Assembly: GCF_030418125.1 (NCBI RefSeq)
Contig: NZ_JAUHTR010000009.1
Span: 62,001-126,000, forward strand
DNA length: 64,000 nt
DNA from: Fictibacillus fluitans
GTDB taxonomy: Bacteria; Bacillota; Bacilli; Bacillales; Fictibacillaceae
Reading direction: 5' to 3'
Shown: piece after piece, positions 42,805 through 52,147 of the stretch
Layout of the letters: every line of letters begins with the position of its first letter
How positions within the stretch are numbered: the first letter of the stretch is position 1
Position numbers and translations under genes: made by a program
Notes under the pieces: model-generated
What the model was told of the DNA's origin: nothing
Seen by the model: only the letters and a program-made list of their open reading frames with translations
Databases searched by the model: none

Positions 42805-43226
42805 GAAATTCCCCCCTAACCAAAAAAAGGTTGTTTCGATTATATGTAAATGCTTCTTCAGCGCGAGGACTGCTGTTGGTGATCAACATTGTCGTTCTCC
42901 CTTCACATTACGCAAGTCTTTTAATCTCCCATAATAGTTTAGTTCTTTTTGGAGAGTAAGGAAACAAACCGTTTCTACTATTTTCAACAAAAGTATTTGT
43001 TAAATCCTGCCGAAGTACAGGGGAATATTTCCTATGATTAACTATAGTCCAATTGGTTTTTTACATTCAAGGATTATACTGCCAATCCAGCGGGAATGGG
43101 AGAAATGTCATGCGCAACAGGTAAAAATATCTAAAAGATGCTATTTATTAGTAAAAATGGCTAGTTCATAAGGCATTACCTCTTCTTTACAATGAGAAGG
43201 GAGAGAAAAGGCAGGCGGTGAAACGG
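42805..43226 (+). promoter_or_regulatory. Intergenic region with a candidate promoter at 43165-43193
   Basis: The 422-bp gap has no gene. TTCATA at 43165-43170 and TACAAT at 43188-43193, spaced 17 bp, form a plausible promoter for the WXG100-like gene. The TTACAAT and GGCGGTGAA segments recur upstream of its paralogue at 50778, so the upstream region was duplicated with the gene. Confidence 0.4.
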
Positions 43227-43538
43227 ATGTTGTTTGATAAACAAAAGTATAAGATGCAGGCAGAGATGCTCGACTGGTATTCAGGCAAAGTCTCAGAATC
43301 TATGAACCAATTGGATCAGGTGGGAAGAGAGCGTGCGCATGTTCTTTCAAAGGCCGGAAGCTGGGAGAGCAAAAGCAAGAATACCTACCAGCAGATCATG
43401 TCGGAAGCAGCAAGCACCCATTATTCAGCAGCGGGTACGGGAGAACAGCTAAAAGAGGCACTGAAGCGGGAAGCGAATCGTCTAAGGCAATTTGTGAACG
43501 AACTGGAGAGGAAGGAAAAGCTGGATGAGTCGCAGTAA
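43227..43538 (+). CDS. Solitary WXG100-like small helical protein
   Basis: A 103-aa helical protein with MLDWYSGKVSESM, a central SWESKSKNTYQQIMSEAAST turn and a long second helix, the hairpin shape of WXG100/Lap-type type VII secretion partners. It is a close paralogue of the protein at 50778-51104, which precedes a toxin gene. A GTG at 43218 is in frame but forms part of the GGCGGTG ribosome site shared with the paralogue, so I chose the ATG at 43227. No toxin follows: a vestigial start at 43525 reads MSRSKK and stops. It is likely the relic or free-standing partner of a lost toxin locus. Confidence 0.65.
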   Translation: MLFDKQKYKMQAEMLDWYSGKVSESMNQLDQVGRERAHVLSKAGSWESKSKNTYQQIMSEAASTHYSAAGTGEQLKEALKREANRLRQFVNELERKEKLDESQ

Positions 43539-43723
43539 GAAATAGAGGATGGTTTATTTAGTAACGGCAGTCTTAGGGAATAGTGTCTCTAAGGCTTTTT
43601 AATTTTCTATCAGTTCCCCCTGAATTTCCAACCATTTATTTTCCAAAAGTGATGTATAATGTGGATGATACATAAAATGAATAAGGATTCATCTGCCGGA
43701 GATGAGGCAAAGCGAGGTGTGAC

Positions 43724-46700
43724 ATGAAGGGTCCAGAAATCATCAAGGACTTATTCGAGCTAAAAGAAAAGGGCTATTTAAAGTATGACGATTATTTAAG
43801 GGTCGTTGAAGGGATCAACAGATATGAAAAAGATCAGCGGAGGGCCGCTGAAGGAAAAGAACCATCTTTCTCGTTGAAGGAGGAACGGGAGCCTCAGGTT
43901 GAACTCCAAAATCATTTGGACCAGCCGGTTCAGCAGCCGATTCTCACGAGTACTGCGCCGGCGGCTCAAGCCTTGCCAAAACCAAGACCGGTTCCAGCAG
44001 TTCCGCCCAAGCCTGCGCTGAGTGCTGAACAAAAACGTGAAAGGAATCTCACGCTGCTTATGGCAGCCGGGGTCATTCTGTTGCTTGTTGGCGGCCTTAC
44101 GCTGGCAACCAGCCAATGGGATGTTTTCTCGCCGTTGGCCAAAACCATGATGGTTGGCGGAATTGCGGCTTTGTTTGGCGGATTGGGTGTTCTTTCTCAA
44201 CAGGTGCTGCACATTAAGAAAACGGCATTTGCTTTTTTTGTGCTGTTTGCGCTCTTTTTGCCGATTACTATACTGTCCGCAGGGTTCTTCAAACTTTTTG
44301 GCAGCTGGCTGAGTTTCTCGGGAGGAGGAAAGTATGTACTGGGCGCCATTACGAGCCTGGTATGTCTGCCGATTTACTGGAAATTCACCAAGTCCTTCGG
44401 ATCAAAACTGTTTGCGTGGTTTACGCTTATTGCCTCAGCCATTGGCTACGGCTTTATTTTGCTCGCACTAGGTGCAGAGAAAAATGTGTTTTATTTTTTG
44501 TATGCGCTCGGAAACGCAGGCTATATCTATTGGTATCATGTGCGGAAAAAGCGGGACAGGAAAGAAACCAGCCAAAAGGTACTTCCGGTCTTTATTCAGG
44601 CCAACCTTATTTTATCTTCCGTTCTTATTATTGTTTCCTTTGACCAGCCGCTTTCCCAGAGCTTTAATTTAATTTTAACTGCTATTCTGTATCTGGCCAT
44701 GAGGATAGTCAATAAGCGGGCCGAGTATGAATTGTTCTTTATGGCGTTTATCTCCTACGGATTGTACCAGCTTATTGAACAGGCGGCAGGTGCCGGTTTG
44801 ACGCTTGTACTGATTCCCCTGGTGCCGGTAGTTTTGCTTGGTGTTGACCGTTTTTCAAAAGAGAATTTGAAAAAGTACTATCAGGCGGCCAACGCAGCCG
44901 TATCGGTCATAGCCTTTTTACTGGTGACTGGCAAAGGATTAATGCTCTCCGGGGGAGAAGGAAGCGTATGGATGCTGCTTGGTTACCTTGTGGTTGCCGG
45001 AAACTTCATTTATTTAAGCCATAATACGGCATTTCGTCTGTTTCCATACCTGGCGTCCTTTTATATATTCATTGCTTCATCAGAAGTTTATCATCTCGCA
45101 AGCTCAAAAAGCATGAAGTATTGGGCACTGGCGATTGGAATTTCAGGGTTGGTAACCTATTTGGCAGGTCAATGGATAAAGCCTCTCCTGCGTTCTGGCT
45201 TGTATGTCGGAGGCGCGTTCCTGTTGATCGGTTTTGGTTTCACTCTTTTGATTCCGGAATATTGGGAGACAGCATTGCTCTCTGTTGTTCTGACAGGTAT
45301 TTCTGCCCGTCATTATAAGCTCGAAAAAGAGATCGCTCAAAAGATTGCGGGTGCAGGTGTTTCTGTTTTTGGGTTTTTCACAGGATTTTCAGCGGGTATG
45401 GCCATGATTTCAGATCCGGACAGGGCACTGTCAATCGGAATTGGAACCATCCTTCTGGCTGCTCTTTATTATTGGAGAAAAAACAGCAGAATTCTGGGGC
45501 AATATGCTCTCGTGGGTGCTATCTTCACTTCCTTTGTGAGCTTCCTGGCTTCGTTCAGTACGGAAGCTTATTGGATCCGGTTTTTATGCAGCGTGCTGTT
45601 TGCGTTAATGGTATTTGTCGGCACCCGCTATTTTAAACAGTACATTGGATTTGGAATCGCACAGGTGGGGTTGTTCTTTGTTTTTTATTCGTTCCTTCAC
45701 TTAATTGCAGAACCCGTGAATGAACGGCTCACCCTCATCATCTTGTCAGCGCTGCTGTTTGTTTCGGGGGAGGCATTGAAACGGGTGGACCGCCAAAGTC
45801 ATCTTCCGGCTCTGGTTGTAAGCCAGGCTGCCCTTCTGTATGCAGTGTTTTATACCTTTATCACTTCAGGGGAAACGTTGCCGTATTTCCTTCTTACTGT
45901 TCTTTACGGGCTCTATGTCTGGCGTTCTGTCCATGAAGCAGAACTTAAATACAGTTTGTATGCAGGTCTCACAGTGTTGTCCATGGCATTCGGTTTTACC
46001 GTGAACGAATGGTTCCCCAATGAGATTCGCTTGCTGTACAGTTTGGTGCTGCTGGCTGCTTATTTTGTCGTTTCGGCCATCTGGAAGGAGCGGCTCAGAT
46101 GGTATATCGTTCCGTTTTCCATTCTCGTCATGGCCGAGTATCTTGCGGATTCCTATTATGCGGGAGAGGTGCTGCCTCTTTGGTTTTATGTAGGCGTGGT
46201 CCTCATATTCATGGCTTTCTTCCAATCTCTTAAAGGAAATTGGAGAATTGCAGTTGCGTTCCCGCTCATCTTTTTTTGGCTGATGATGGCCAACATGATT
46301 GACCTCTACAGCCTATCCGCACAATTAAGTGCGCTCGTCTGGTATGCGATCGGCATGCTGTTTACGGCTGTCGGAATGTTCATTTATGAAAAACTCTATC
46401 ATCCTGAAAATGGAGAAAAGGTAGATTTGTATGGAATTGCAGGATTGATCTATGTGTGGACCGGCTGCCTGCAGGCGGTAGAATGGGTGTTTATTGGCGG
46501 ACTGTTCCTGGTTGCGGTGCTGCTGTACCATCATTCCATGCGGATTGCTGCGGTTCCGGTTGTTCAAAAGAGCCTTCAAACCGTCTCAATGGCTGTCGGA
46601 CTGCTAACCTACTACACCATTATCGATATGTTCCATGTACCAGGCGTGATTGTCACCGAACTTTATGTGCTTCCATGGATTCTATTAAGCTACTTCATCA

Positions 46701-47104
46701 CCTGCAAAACATGGAACCTGAACGAAAAGGCAGTGATGATCGTGCAATACAGCCTAATTGGCCTGATTTCCATCATCTTGATATTGGATGCCATGTTCAG
46801 CTACAAAATTGCTGATGCCGTCATTTTGGGTTCTCTCGCTGTGCTCAGCATTCTGTATGGCTTTGTATCCAGGCAGAAAAGCTATTTCTTCAGCGGTCTG
46901 ATCGTGCTCATTGTTAATGTCTTCGTGCAAACCCGGCCTTACTGGGGCAATATGCCATGGTGGGTGTACCTGCTTATCGCGGGAATTTTGCTCATCGGAT
47001 TTGCTGGCTATCATGAGTTCAAAAAGCAGAAGGGAATTGAATCCCCAACCCTGAAAGAACAGCTTCAGCGAAAATGGGGCATATGGTTTGGTGCCTGGAA
47101 ATAA
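43724..47104 (+). CDS. Very large polytopic membrane protein
   Basis: A 1126-aa protein. Residues 1-105 are cytoplasmic, with LFELKEKGYLKYDDYLRVVEGIN near 9-31 (DUF2157-like opening) and a Pro/Ala-rich linker. From about 108 to 1105 nearly the whole chain is hydrophobic, with roughly 30 predicted membrane helices in pairs separated by short charged turns (repeated ...YWRKN, ...RHYK, ...KRVD patterns). The helix pairs look like internal repeats. I know similar proteins in Bacillaceae only as uncharacterised membrane proteins. There is no transport motif I can name. It is a single gene with its own terminator. Confidence 0.75.
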   Translation: MKGPEIIKDLFELKEKGYLKYDDYLRVVEGINRYEKDQRRAAEGKEPSFSLKEEREPQVELQNHLDQPVQQPILTSTAPAAQALPKPRPVPAVPPKPALSAEQKRERNLTLLMAAGVILLLVGGLTLATSQWDVFSPLAKTMMVGGIAALFGGLGVLSQQVLHIKKTAFAFFVLFALFLPITILSAGFFKLFGSWLSFSGGGKYVLGAITSLVCLPIYWKFTKSFGSKLFAWFTLIASAIGYGFILLALGAEKNVFYFLYALGNAGYIYWYHVRKKRDRKETSQKVLPVFIQANLILSSVLIIVSFDQPLSQSFNLILTAILYLAMRIVNKRAEYELFFMAFISYGLYQLIEQAAGAGLTLVLIPLVPVVLLGVDRFSKENLKKYYQAANAAVSVIAFLLVTGKGLMLSGGEGSVWMLLGYLVVAGNFIYLSHNTAFRLFPYLASFYIFIASSEVYHLASSKSMKYWALAIGISGLVTYLAGQWIKPLLRSGLYVGGAFLLIGFGFTLLIPEYWETALLSVVLTGISARHYKLEKEIAQKIAGAGVSVFGFFTGFSAGMAMISDPDRALSIGIGTILLAALYYWRKNSRILGQYALVGAIFTSFVSFLASFSTEAYWIRFLCSVLFALMVFVGTRYFKQYIGFGIAQVGLFFVFYSFLHLIAEPVNERLTLIILSALLFVSGEALKRVDRQSHLPALVVSQAALLYAVFYTFITSGETLPYFLLTVLYGLYVWRSVHEAELKYSLYAGLTVLSMAFGFTVNEWFPNEIRLLYSLVLLAAYFVVSAIWKERLRWYIVPFSILVMAEYLADSYYAGEVLPLWFYVGVVLIFMAFFQSLKGNWRIAVAFPLIFFWLMMANMIDLYSLSAQLSALVWYAIGMLFTAVGMFIYEKLYHPENGEKVDLYGIAGLIYVWTGCLQAVEWVFIGGLFLVAVLLYHHSMRIAAVPVVQKSLQTVSMAVGLLTYYTIIDMFHVPGVIVTELYVLPWILLSYFITCKTWNLNEKAVMIVQYSLIGLISIILILDAMFSYKIADAVILGSLAVLSILYGFVSRQKSYFFSGLIVLIVNVFVQTRPYWGNMPWWVYLLIAGILLIGFAGYHEFKKQKGIESPTLKEQLQRKWGIWFGAWK

Positions 47105-47108
47105 GGAG

Positions 47109-47142
47109 AAGGACAGTTCCGTGTCAGGAACTGTCCTTTTTA
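47109..47142 (+). terminator. Terminator after the large membrane protein
   Basis: GGACAGTTCC at 47111-47120 pairs perfectly with GGAACTGTCC at 47127-47136, followed by T-rich sequence. Confidence 0.85.
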
Positions 47143-47152
47143 TAATCCGGCA

Positions 47153-47917
47153 TCAGCGGGCCCATCCGCTTGCTTCAAAATGAGACTCTTCAATTTTTAC
47201 AAGCTCAACTTCCGCGTGCTCTTCTTTTATCCTATTTGCGAGGCTTTCTACACCAAAGAGTTCGGTAAAGGTATGTGAGCCCGCTATCAAATTGATCCCC
47301 GTGAACTGTGCATATTGAACAGTGTACAGCGTGGCTTCACCGGTTATATACGTGTCACAGCCAGCATCCAGTGCTCTCTTAATACTATCCGATGAATGTC
47401 CGGCACCTGTCACGATTCCGATCCGTTTGACAGGACGGCCATGATGCTTCCAGGCCCTGACCGGTTCGCCCAAAGCGGATGAAGCTTTACTGACGAGAGA
47501 CTCAAACGGCACAGGAGCAGAGAATTCGCCGATCCCGGGAACGTCTCCTTCATCATAGGCAGCAGGCTGAATCATCGTATCGATGCCTAGTGCATTCATC
47601 AGTGAAGTGCATGTGCCAAATTCCGCGTAATCGAGCGGACCGTGGATGTAGAAATGGTTCATTTCGTAAAGATTCAACTTCTCGATGCAAGCCTCACGCA
47701 GTCCGTAAAGGAAATCCCAGGCATCATGATGGGTGAGCAGCAGGTCCACGTTTTGCTTGGCCGCAGATTCAATAGCTTCAAGTGAGAGATTGGTACAATA
47801 ACCGAGTCGATGAACGTCGTCCTTTTTTTCGCTCACCCATCCAAAGTCATCATGAACAGCAAGTAATTCAGCAGGGAACAGTGTCGCAATGGTTTTTTTG
47901 AATTGAGATAGCTTCAT
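47153..47917 (-). CDS. Nif3-like dinuclear metal centre hexameric protein
   Basis: A Nif3/YbgI family protein of 254 aa, historically labelled GTP cyclohydrolase I type 2. Metal ligands are visible in DLLLTHHDAWDF (paired His near 60) and in the C-terminal AGSHTFTELFGVESL with its His and Glu. The central GIVTGAGHSSDSIKRALDAGCDTYITGE block is the family signature. It lacks the long insert found in YqfO-type members and is close to the E. coli YbgI size (247 aa). The frame is open to 48025, but AGGAGGC precedes the ATG at 47917. The function of the family is unresolved. It begins 10 nt after the regulator gene, in the same direction. Confidence 0.85.
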   Translation of the reverse strand: MKLSQFKKTIATLFPAELLAVHDDFGWVSEKKDDVHRLGYCTNLSLEAIESAAKQNVDLLLTHHDAWDFLYGLREACIEKLNLYEMNHFYIHGPLDYAEFGTCTSLMNALGIDTMIQPAAYDEGDVPGIGEFSAPVPFESLVSKASSALGEPVRAWKHHGRPVKRIGIVTGAGHSSDSIKRALDAGCDTYITGEATLYTVQYAQFTGINLIAGSHTFTELFGVESLANRIKEEHAEVELVKIEESHFEASGWAR

Positions 47918-47927
47918 ATTGCCTCCT

Positions 47928-49166
47928 CTAAATGAATGAGCTTTCCACCTGGTTCGCAGAGCAGTAACATTCACTCGAGCGTTTATATTGTTTTTTTCTG
48001 TAATAGTAGTCGCCAAGCTGTTCATAGCACATGCGGATATACATAAACTCGTCTTTTTTCTGAAAGATCGGCAGGGCGATTTCTTCTAAAAATATTTTGT
48101 AGTCTTCATCATTCCGGCGCTTTGAAACCTGAAATTGAAGAATCTTCAGCAGACAGTATGTTTCGTTCAGTTCTCCCTTTAACAGCTCAAGGCCTTTGGT
48201 GATCCAACGTCCGGCATCTTCATTTTCATTGAGCTGGAAGAGATTGCTGGCGAGAAGATAGATGGTCAGTTCTCCGCCCTGAAGGTCATCGCGTTCATTC
48301 AGTGATTTTAAGAAATAATCAATAGCTTCCCAGGGCTTCTTCATTTTATGGTATACAATTCCCATATTGTGATAGATATGTATTCGTAAATGCCCGATAT
48401 CCGGCAAGGATTCGATGCCTTTACGCGCTTTTTCAAAGTATGTAATGGCAGTGGAGTGTTCATTGATCCGGTTATAATTAATTCCGAGAAGAATATAGCA
48501 GTCAATAACCTTCTTGAATTGAATGTTTTTATGAAATTCCTCCATCGCCCTTTCGGAATGAAAGATGGAAAGGGTGATTTTGCCCAGACGGCTGTAGATC
48601 AAGGCGAGCTGATAATGGTACTCTGGTTCATTGACATAATCCTTGGCCTTCAGATAGAGCTCGAGCGCCTTTTGGAAATGCCCTTTCAGATATTCATATA
48701 GCCCCGAAAAGTAAAAGTAATAGGCTTCTGTTTCTTTCGGCGTGTATTCAATGTATTTTTCTGTATGAGCCAGGTGCTCTTCCGCACTGTCAAATTCGCG
48801 AAGCAGAAGAAAATGCCGGGTGGCACACAGGTGGAACATTGACAGCAGCTCAATATCTTTAATGCCTTTCATTTTCTTTTCGATGCTGATGTAATGGTCT
48901 TTTGTGGCCGACCGCTTTCTTGCTTTTATGTCGTCATACCACGTGTAGATTAATTTTTTTATTTCATCGGTGGAGGAAGACTGCAGCAGTTCGTCATATT
49001 CGATGTTAAGTTTTTTGCACAGTAATCCCAGTATTTCTTTGGAAGGAACAATGCTGTTGTTCTCCACTTTACTCAGGTAGGGAACAGAACAAATCCCCGA
49101 AGTGAGCTGTTTTTGGGTCAATTTATTTTTTTCCCTGAAATATTTGATCTTCTCTCCTCTAATCAT
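47928..49166 (-). CDS. HTH-TPR regulator of the RRNPP type
   Basis: A 412-aa protein with an N-terminal Xre-type HTH (GEKIKYFREKNKLTQKQLTSGICSVPYLSKVENNS, residues about 3-37) and tetratricopeptide repeats over the remaining 300 residues (ALELYLKAKDYV, AITYFEKARKGIE, AIDYFLKSLNERDD, SSECYCSANQ). This plan and length match NprR/PlcR-type quorum-sensing regulators that bind secreted peptides. No short propeptide gene is adjacent: the next gene starts 10 nt downstream. The ATG at 49166 has GAGGTGG close upstream. An earlier in-frame start at 49208 exists. It is divergent from the flavoprotein gene at 49433, its most likely target. Confidence 0.78.
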   Translation of the reverse strand: MIRGEKIKYFREKNKLTQKQLTSGICSVPYLSKVENNSIVPSKEILGLLCKKLNIEYDELLQSSSTDEIKKLIYTWYDDIKARKRSATKDHYISIEKKMKGIKDIELLSMFHLCATRHFLLLREFDSAEEHLAHTEKYIEYTPKETEAYYFYFSGLYEYLKGHFQKALELYLKAKDYVNEPEYHYQLALIYSRLGKITLSIFHSERAMEEFHKNIQFKKVIDCYILLGINYNRINEHSTAITYFEKARKGIESLPDIGHLRIHIYHNMGIVYHKMKKPWEAIDYFLKSLNERDDLQGGELTIYLLASNLFQLNENEDAGRWITKGLELLKGELNETYCLLKILQFQVSKRRNDEDYKIFLEEIALPIFQKKDEFMYIRMCYEQLGDYYYRKKQYKRSSECYCSANQVESSFI

Positions 49167-49208
49167 AATCCACCTCAATCCCTCATCATCCATTTCATCA
49201 TAGCACAT

Positions 49209-49432
49209 TGAATAACTGATTTTTCCTATTATACATATAATTTATGGTACATCTGGCAGTCTTTTGTCAACAAATGAGGAAGCAGCAGGAAAAAGGAAGG
49301 AATATGCCATATTTCCTAGGAAATAGATTGGCGAATGCTGTTCTATTCTCCTGTTTTTTCAGAATGAAGAGGAACTCTTGCTTTTAAAAAGAAGTTAGGC
49401 ATAAGGAAAATAATCAGAAGGAGTGGGAGCCT
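49209..49432. promoter_or_regulatory. Divergent promoter region
   Basis: 224 bp between the HTH-TPR regulator and the flavoprotein gene. No clear SigA pair stands out. CCTAGG in TTTCCTAGGAAA near 49312-49323 is a 12-bp perfect palindrome in mid-region and could be an operator. AAGGAG precedes the TTG at 49433. Confidence 0.35.
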
Positions 49433-50608
49433 TTGAAAAAACGGGTTGGTATTATTGGCAGCGGTACAACTGGCTTACAGCTGGCTTATGCTTTATTGGA
49501 AGACTTCGATGTTACGATCATTTCTCACCGCACACCGGAGCAAGTGCGCAGCGGGAGAGTCATGTCCACACAAGTCCATTTCGGACCGGCGCGTGAACGG
49601 GAAAAAAGGTTCCATATGCCGGATTGGAAGACTGAACGGATGATTGAGAGCATTCATATTACCGTCGGAGACCAAAAGCTGTTTGCAGGAAGGCTCGAAA
49701 GGCAGGCATTATCCGTGGATCAGCGGCTCTCTTATTCAACATATGCAGAGGATTTGGAGAAAAAGGGTGTTGCGTTTCAGCAAAAAAAGATTACAGATCA
49801 AGAGAGAGAGGCACTTGGTGAAGAATATGATCTTGTAGTGGATTGTACGGGAAAAAATGGTCCGCTCTTTCCATTTCCGATTGAGAACGATCTTACTCCG
49901 TTTCGGGAGCCGCAGCGAAAATGCATTGTTGGCTACTTTAAAGGGGTAAAGCCTGTGACACCATGCGGAGTCAGTGTAACGGTGATTCCGGAGCTTGGGG
50001 AAATGTTTGAGATTCCTGCTGAAACAGAGTACGGTCCGGTCACAATCCTGTTTATCACAGCTGTCCCTGGTGGTCCGCTTGATATGTTTAAAGGAATCAA
50101 ATCACCGGAAGCTTTTACGATTAAAATGAGAGAAGCAGTGGAGATGTTCTTCCCGGAAATTCACAGCCGTATTGTTGATGAACAGTTTGCGTTAAGTGAT
50201 GAAAACAGCTTTCTCCAGGTCGCCATTACGCCAGAGGTGAGAAGGCCTTATGTGATGCAGAATCATCAACTCGTTTTGGGATGCGGAGACAGTGTGGTGC
50301 TGAATGATCCGATAACGGGCCAAGGGTGCAACTTGTCGTCCTACTGTGCGGAACAGCTATCTGACCTGCTGATCGAACACAAGCATAATGACCGTTGGGG
50401 TGAGGAGCTGGGAGTTTTATATTGGAATAGGATTCAACCTTTTGTTAAAGAAGTAACCGAATGGACCAATGCGATGACTCAGCCGCTTCCCGGTCATGTC
50501 ATTCAGATGCTCCTTAGCGGGGCACAGGATCAGGAGAAAGCGGATCATGTAGCTCGCTGGTTTGAAAATCCTTCAAGCGCCCATCAGGCTTTTATGGCAA
50601 AAGTATAA
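49433..50608 (+). CDS. Styrene/indole monooxygenase-like flavoprotein (StyA type)
   Basis: A 391-aa FAD-dependent protein. The N-terminal dinucleotide motif GIIGSGTTGLQLAYAL is at residues 6-21. SGRVMSTQVHFGPARERE near 41-58 and the second FAD motif VLGCGDSVVLNDPITGQGCNLSS near 281-303 follow the styrene monooxygenase StyA layout. Such group E monooxygenases epoxidise styrene or oxidise indole using FADH2 from a separate reductase. No StyB-like reductase is nearby, so it would depend on another reductase. Translation starts at TTG with AAGGAG upstream. The natural substrate cannot be told. Confidence 0.78.
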   Translation: MKKRVGIIGSGTTGLQLAYALLEDFDVTIISHRTPEQVRSGRVMSTQVHFGPAREREKRFHMPDWKTERMIESIHITVGDQKLFAGRLERQALSVDQRLSYSTYAEDLEKKGVAFQQKKITDQEREALGEEYDLVVDCTGKNGPLFPFPIENDLTPFREPQRKCIVGYFKGVKPVTPCGVSVTVIPELGEMFEIPAETEYGPVTILFITAVPGGPLDMFKGIKSPEAFTIKMREAVEMFFPEIHSRIVDEQFALSDENSFLQVAITPEVRRPYVMQNHQLVLGCGDSVVLNDPITGQGCNLSSYCAEQLSDLLIEHKHNDRWGEELGVLYWNRIQPFVKEVTEWTNAMTQPLPGHVIQMLLSGAQDQEKADHVARWFENPSSAHQAFMAKV

Positions 50609-50620
50609 AACGGCAACACC

Positions 50621-50661
50621 AAGTGTCGATTGTCCAGTGAGGAGAATCGGCGCTTTTTTTG
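50621..50661 (+). terminator. Terminator after the flavoprotein gene
   Basis: AAGTGTCGATT at 50621-50631 pairs with AATCGGCGCTT at 50645-50655 with two G-T pairs, followed by T. Confidence 0.8.
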
Positions 50662-50777
50662 TCGTTTCTAGTCCAATTATCCCGAATAATTACAATTATT
50701 AGTAACTTAGTCTAGTACCTCCATCCTTTTTTGTTTCTTACAATAGAAACACAAGAGACTGAGCAGGCGGTGAACGT

Positions 50778-51104
50778 ATGATATTTGATAAGCAAAAGTA
50801 CCGGATGCAGGCTGAGATGCTGGACTGGTATTACGGTAAAGTTCAGGAGTCCATGCAAAAATTGGATCAGCTGAGATGGGACCGCAACCGGGTGTTGACC
50901 AGGGCATCGAGCTGGGAAAGCAAAAGCAAAGCAACCTATCAGCAAATAATGTCGGAAGCGGCAAGCACCCACTTTGCTTCGGCAAGCCTCGGAGAACAGC
51001 TGAAAGATGCGCTGCGGCGTGAAGCCGCCAGGCTGAGAGAACAGGCCGACGAGATGGAGAGGCAGGAGAAGCTTCATGAGTCGAATCAGCGTCAATCCCA
51101 ATGA
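50778..51104 (+). CDS. WXG100-like partner protein of the toxin
   Basis: A 108-aa helical hairpin protein with MLDWYYGKVQESMQKL, SSWESKSKATYQQIMSEAAS and a long charged second helix. It is a paralogue of the 43227 protein at most positions. Small proteins of this kind (WXG100, Lap) pair with LXG-type toxins for type VII secretion. It overlaps the toxin start by 29 nt, so the two are made together. GGCGGTGA precedes the ATG. No type VII secretion machinery (EssC, YukD, EsaA) is in the window. Confidence 0.7.
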   Translation: MIFDKQKYRMQAEMLDWYYGKVQESMQKLDQLRWDRNRVLTRASSWESKSKATYQQIMSEAASTHFASASLGEQLKDALRREAARLREQADEMERQEKLHESNQRQSQ

Positions 51105-52135
51105 GCTGGAAGGCCTGGCTGCTGATCTTCAAAAGCTCGAAGATCAATGCGACGATATAAAAGATTCGCTAAAATGGAACTATAATCTTCTTCATGCGAC
51201 TTACTGGGATGTAGACAGTACAAGTGCTGGAGGGCTCTGCCACAGCCTGGTTCAAAAGCTTGAGCATTATCAGACCCTGATGAACAACGCACAGGCTGTT
51301 GTAAAACGGACGGAAGCGCAGTTTCGCGAAGCCGATCAGGGATGGTTCAATCAAGCTAAGGAATGGGGAATGGAGCTCGTCGGAGTAAACGATGTGGTAC
51401 GTATCTTTGCGGAATATGACCCTGTGACCGGCGAAAAACTGGACGGTTGGGACAGGCTGCAGGCCGCCGGCTGGACTGCGCTTACTATTTTCCCGCCTGC
51501 CAAGCTGGCTGGATTGGGCGGCAAAGCCATCATCAAAGGTGCGAAGGTCCTAAAGATGGGGGACAAGGCCACCGAAGCCTTCCGCGGCATGATGAAGGTA
51601 CTGCATCCTGATGTGATGAAGAATGCCTTCCGTAACGCATTAAAAGGTGTTATGAACCTTCCAATTTTTCCGAAGTTTAGTCCCCAAAAAGCAATAGCCG
51701 GTATTCCTGGAGCTGGAATCGGGCTACATATGGGTGGGTCGTATAAAGCCAACGATTTAGTAACCTTTTTTGCTAAAAGTGTTACAAAGGCTGAATCAAG
51801 TAAATTGGTTAATGCTTTAAATAGTTTTCAAGGCAAAAATTTTATCTTTGAAAATCAAAACTTTTTATTAGACAAACGTGGAATGAAACATATTCTTAGT
51901 CGACATCATCCTGAGTTTTGGGACGGTTCTACGAAAGCAAAGCAGTCATTCTTGAATAAAAATATGTCTATTGATGAAGTAGCAGATGCTATAGAATCTG
52001 TTATGAATCAAAATCGAGAAATTTTGATTAAAAATGGTGCAACGTCCAGTTATCAAATAAAGGGAAGTTATAATGGGATACAAGTATGTAGTTGGTTTCA
52101 ATAAGGGACGTGTTGGCCAATTTTATCCTGAATAG
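51076..52135 (+). pseudogene. Polymorphic toxin with C-terminal nuclease-like domain, frameshifted near the end
   Basis: The frame from ATG 51076 (AGGAG upstream) runs to TAA at 52104, 342 aa. Residues 1-95 are a WXG100-like helical region. About 110-160 (GEKLDGWDRLQAAGWTALTIFPPAKL) is a pre-toxin (PT-TG type) segment. From about 250 (LDKRGMKHILSRHHPEFWDGS, MSIDEVADAIESVMNQNRE) is a toxin tip like those ending Bacillus YobL/YxiD-type LXG toxins, RNases. At GGG 52075-52077 the homologous frame is lost: dropping one G restores YKYVVGFNKGRVGQFYPE to a stop at 52135. The true product is therefore either 342 aa without its conserved end, or this is a sequencing error. Sequence from about 51740 is notably AT-richer than before. 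Confidence 0.72.
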
Positions 52136-52147
52136 TAGGTGGGAAAT

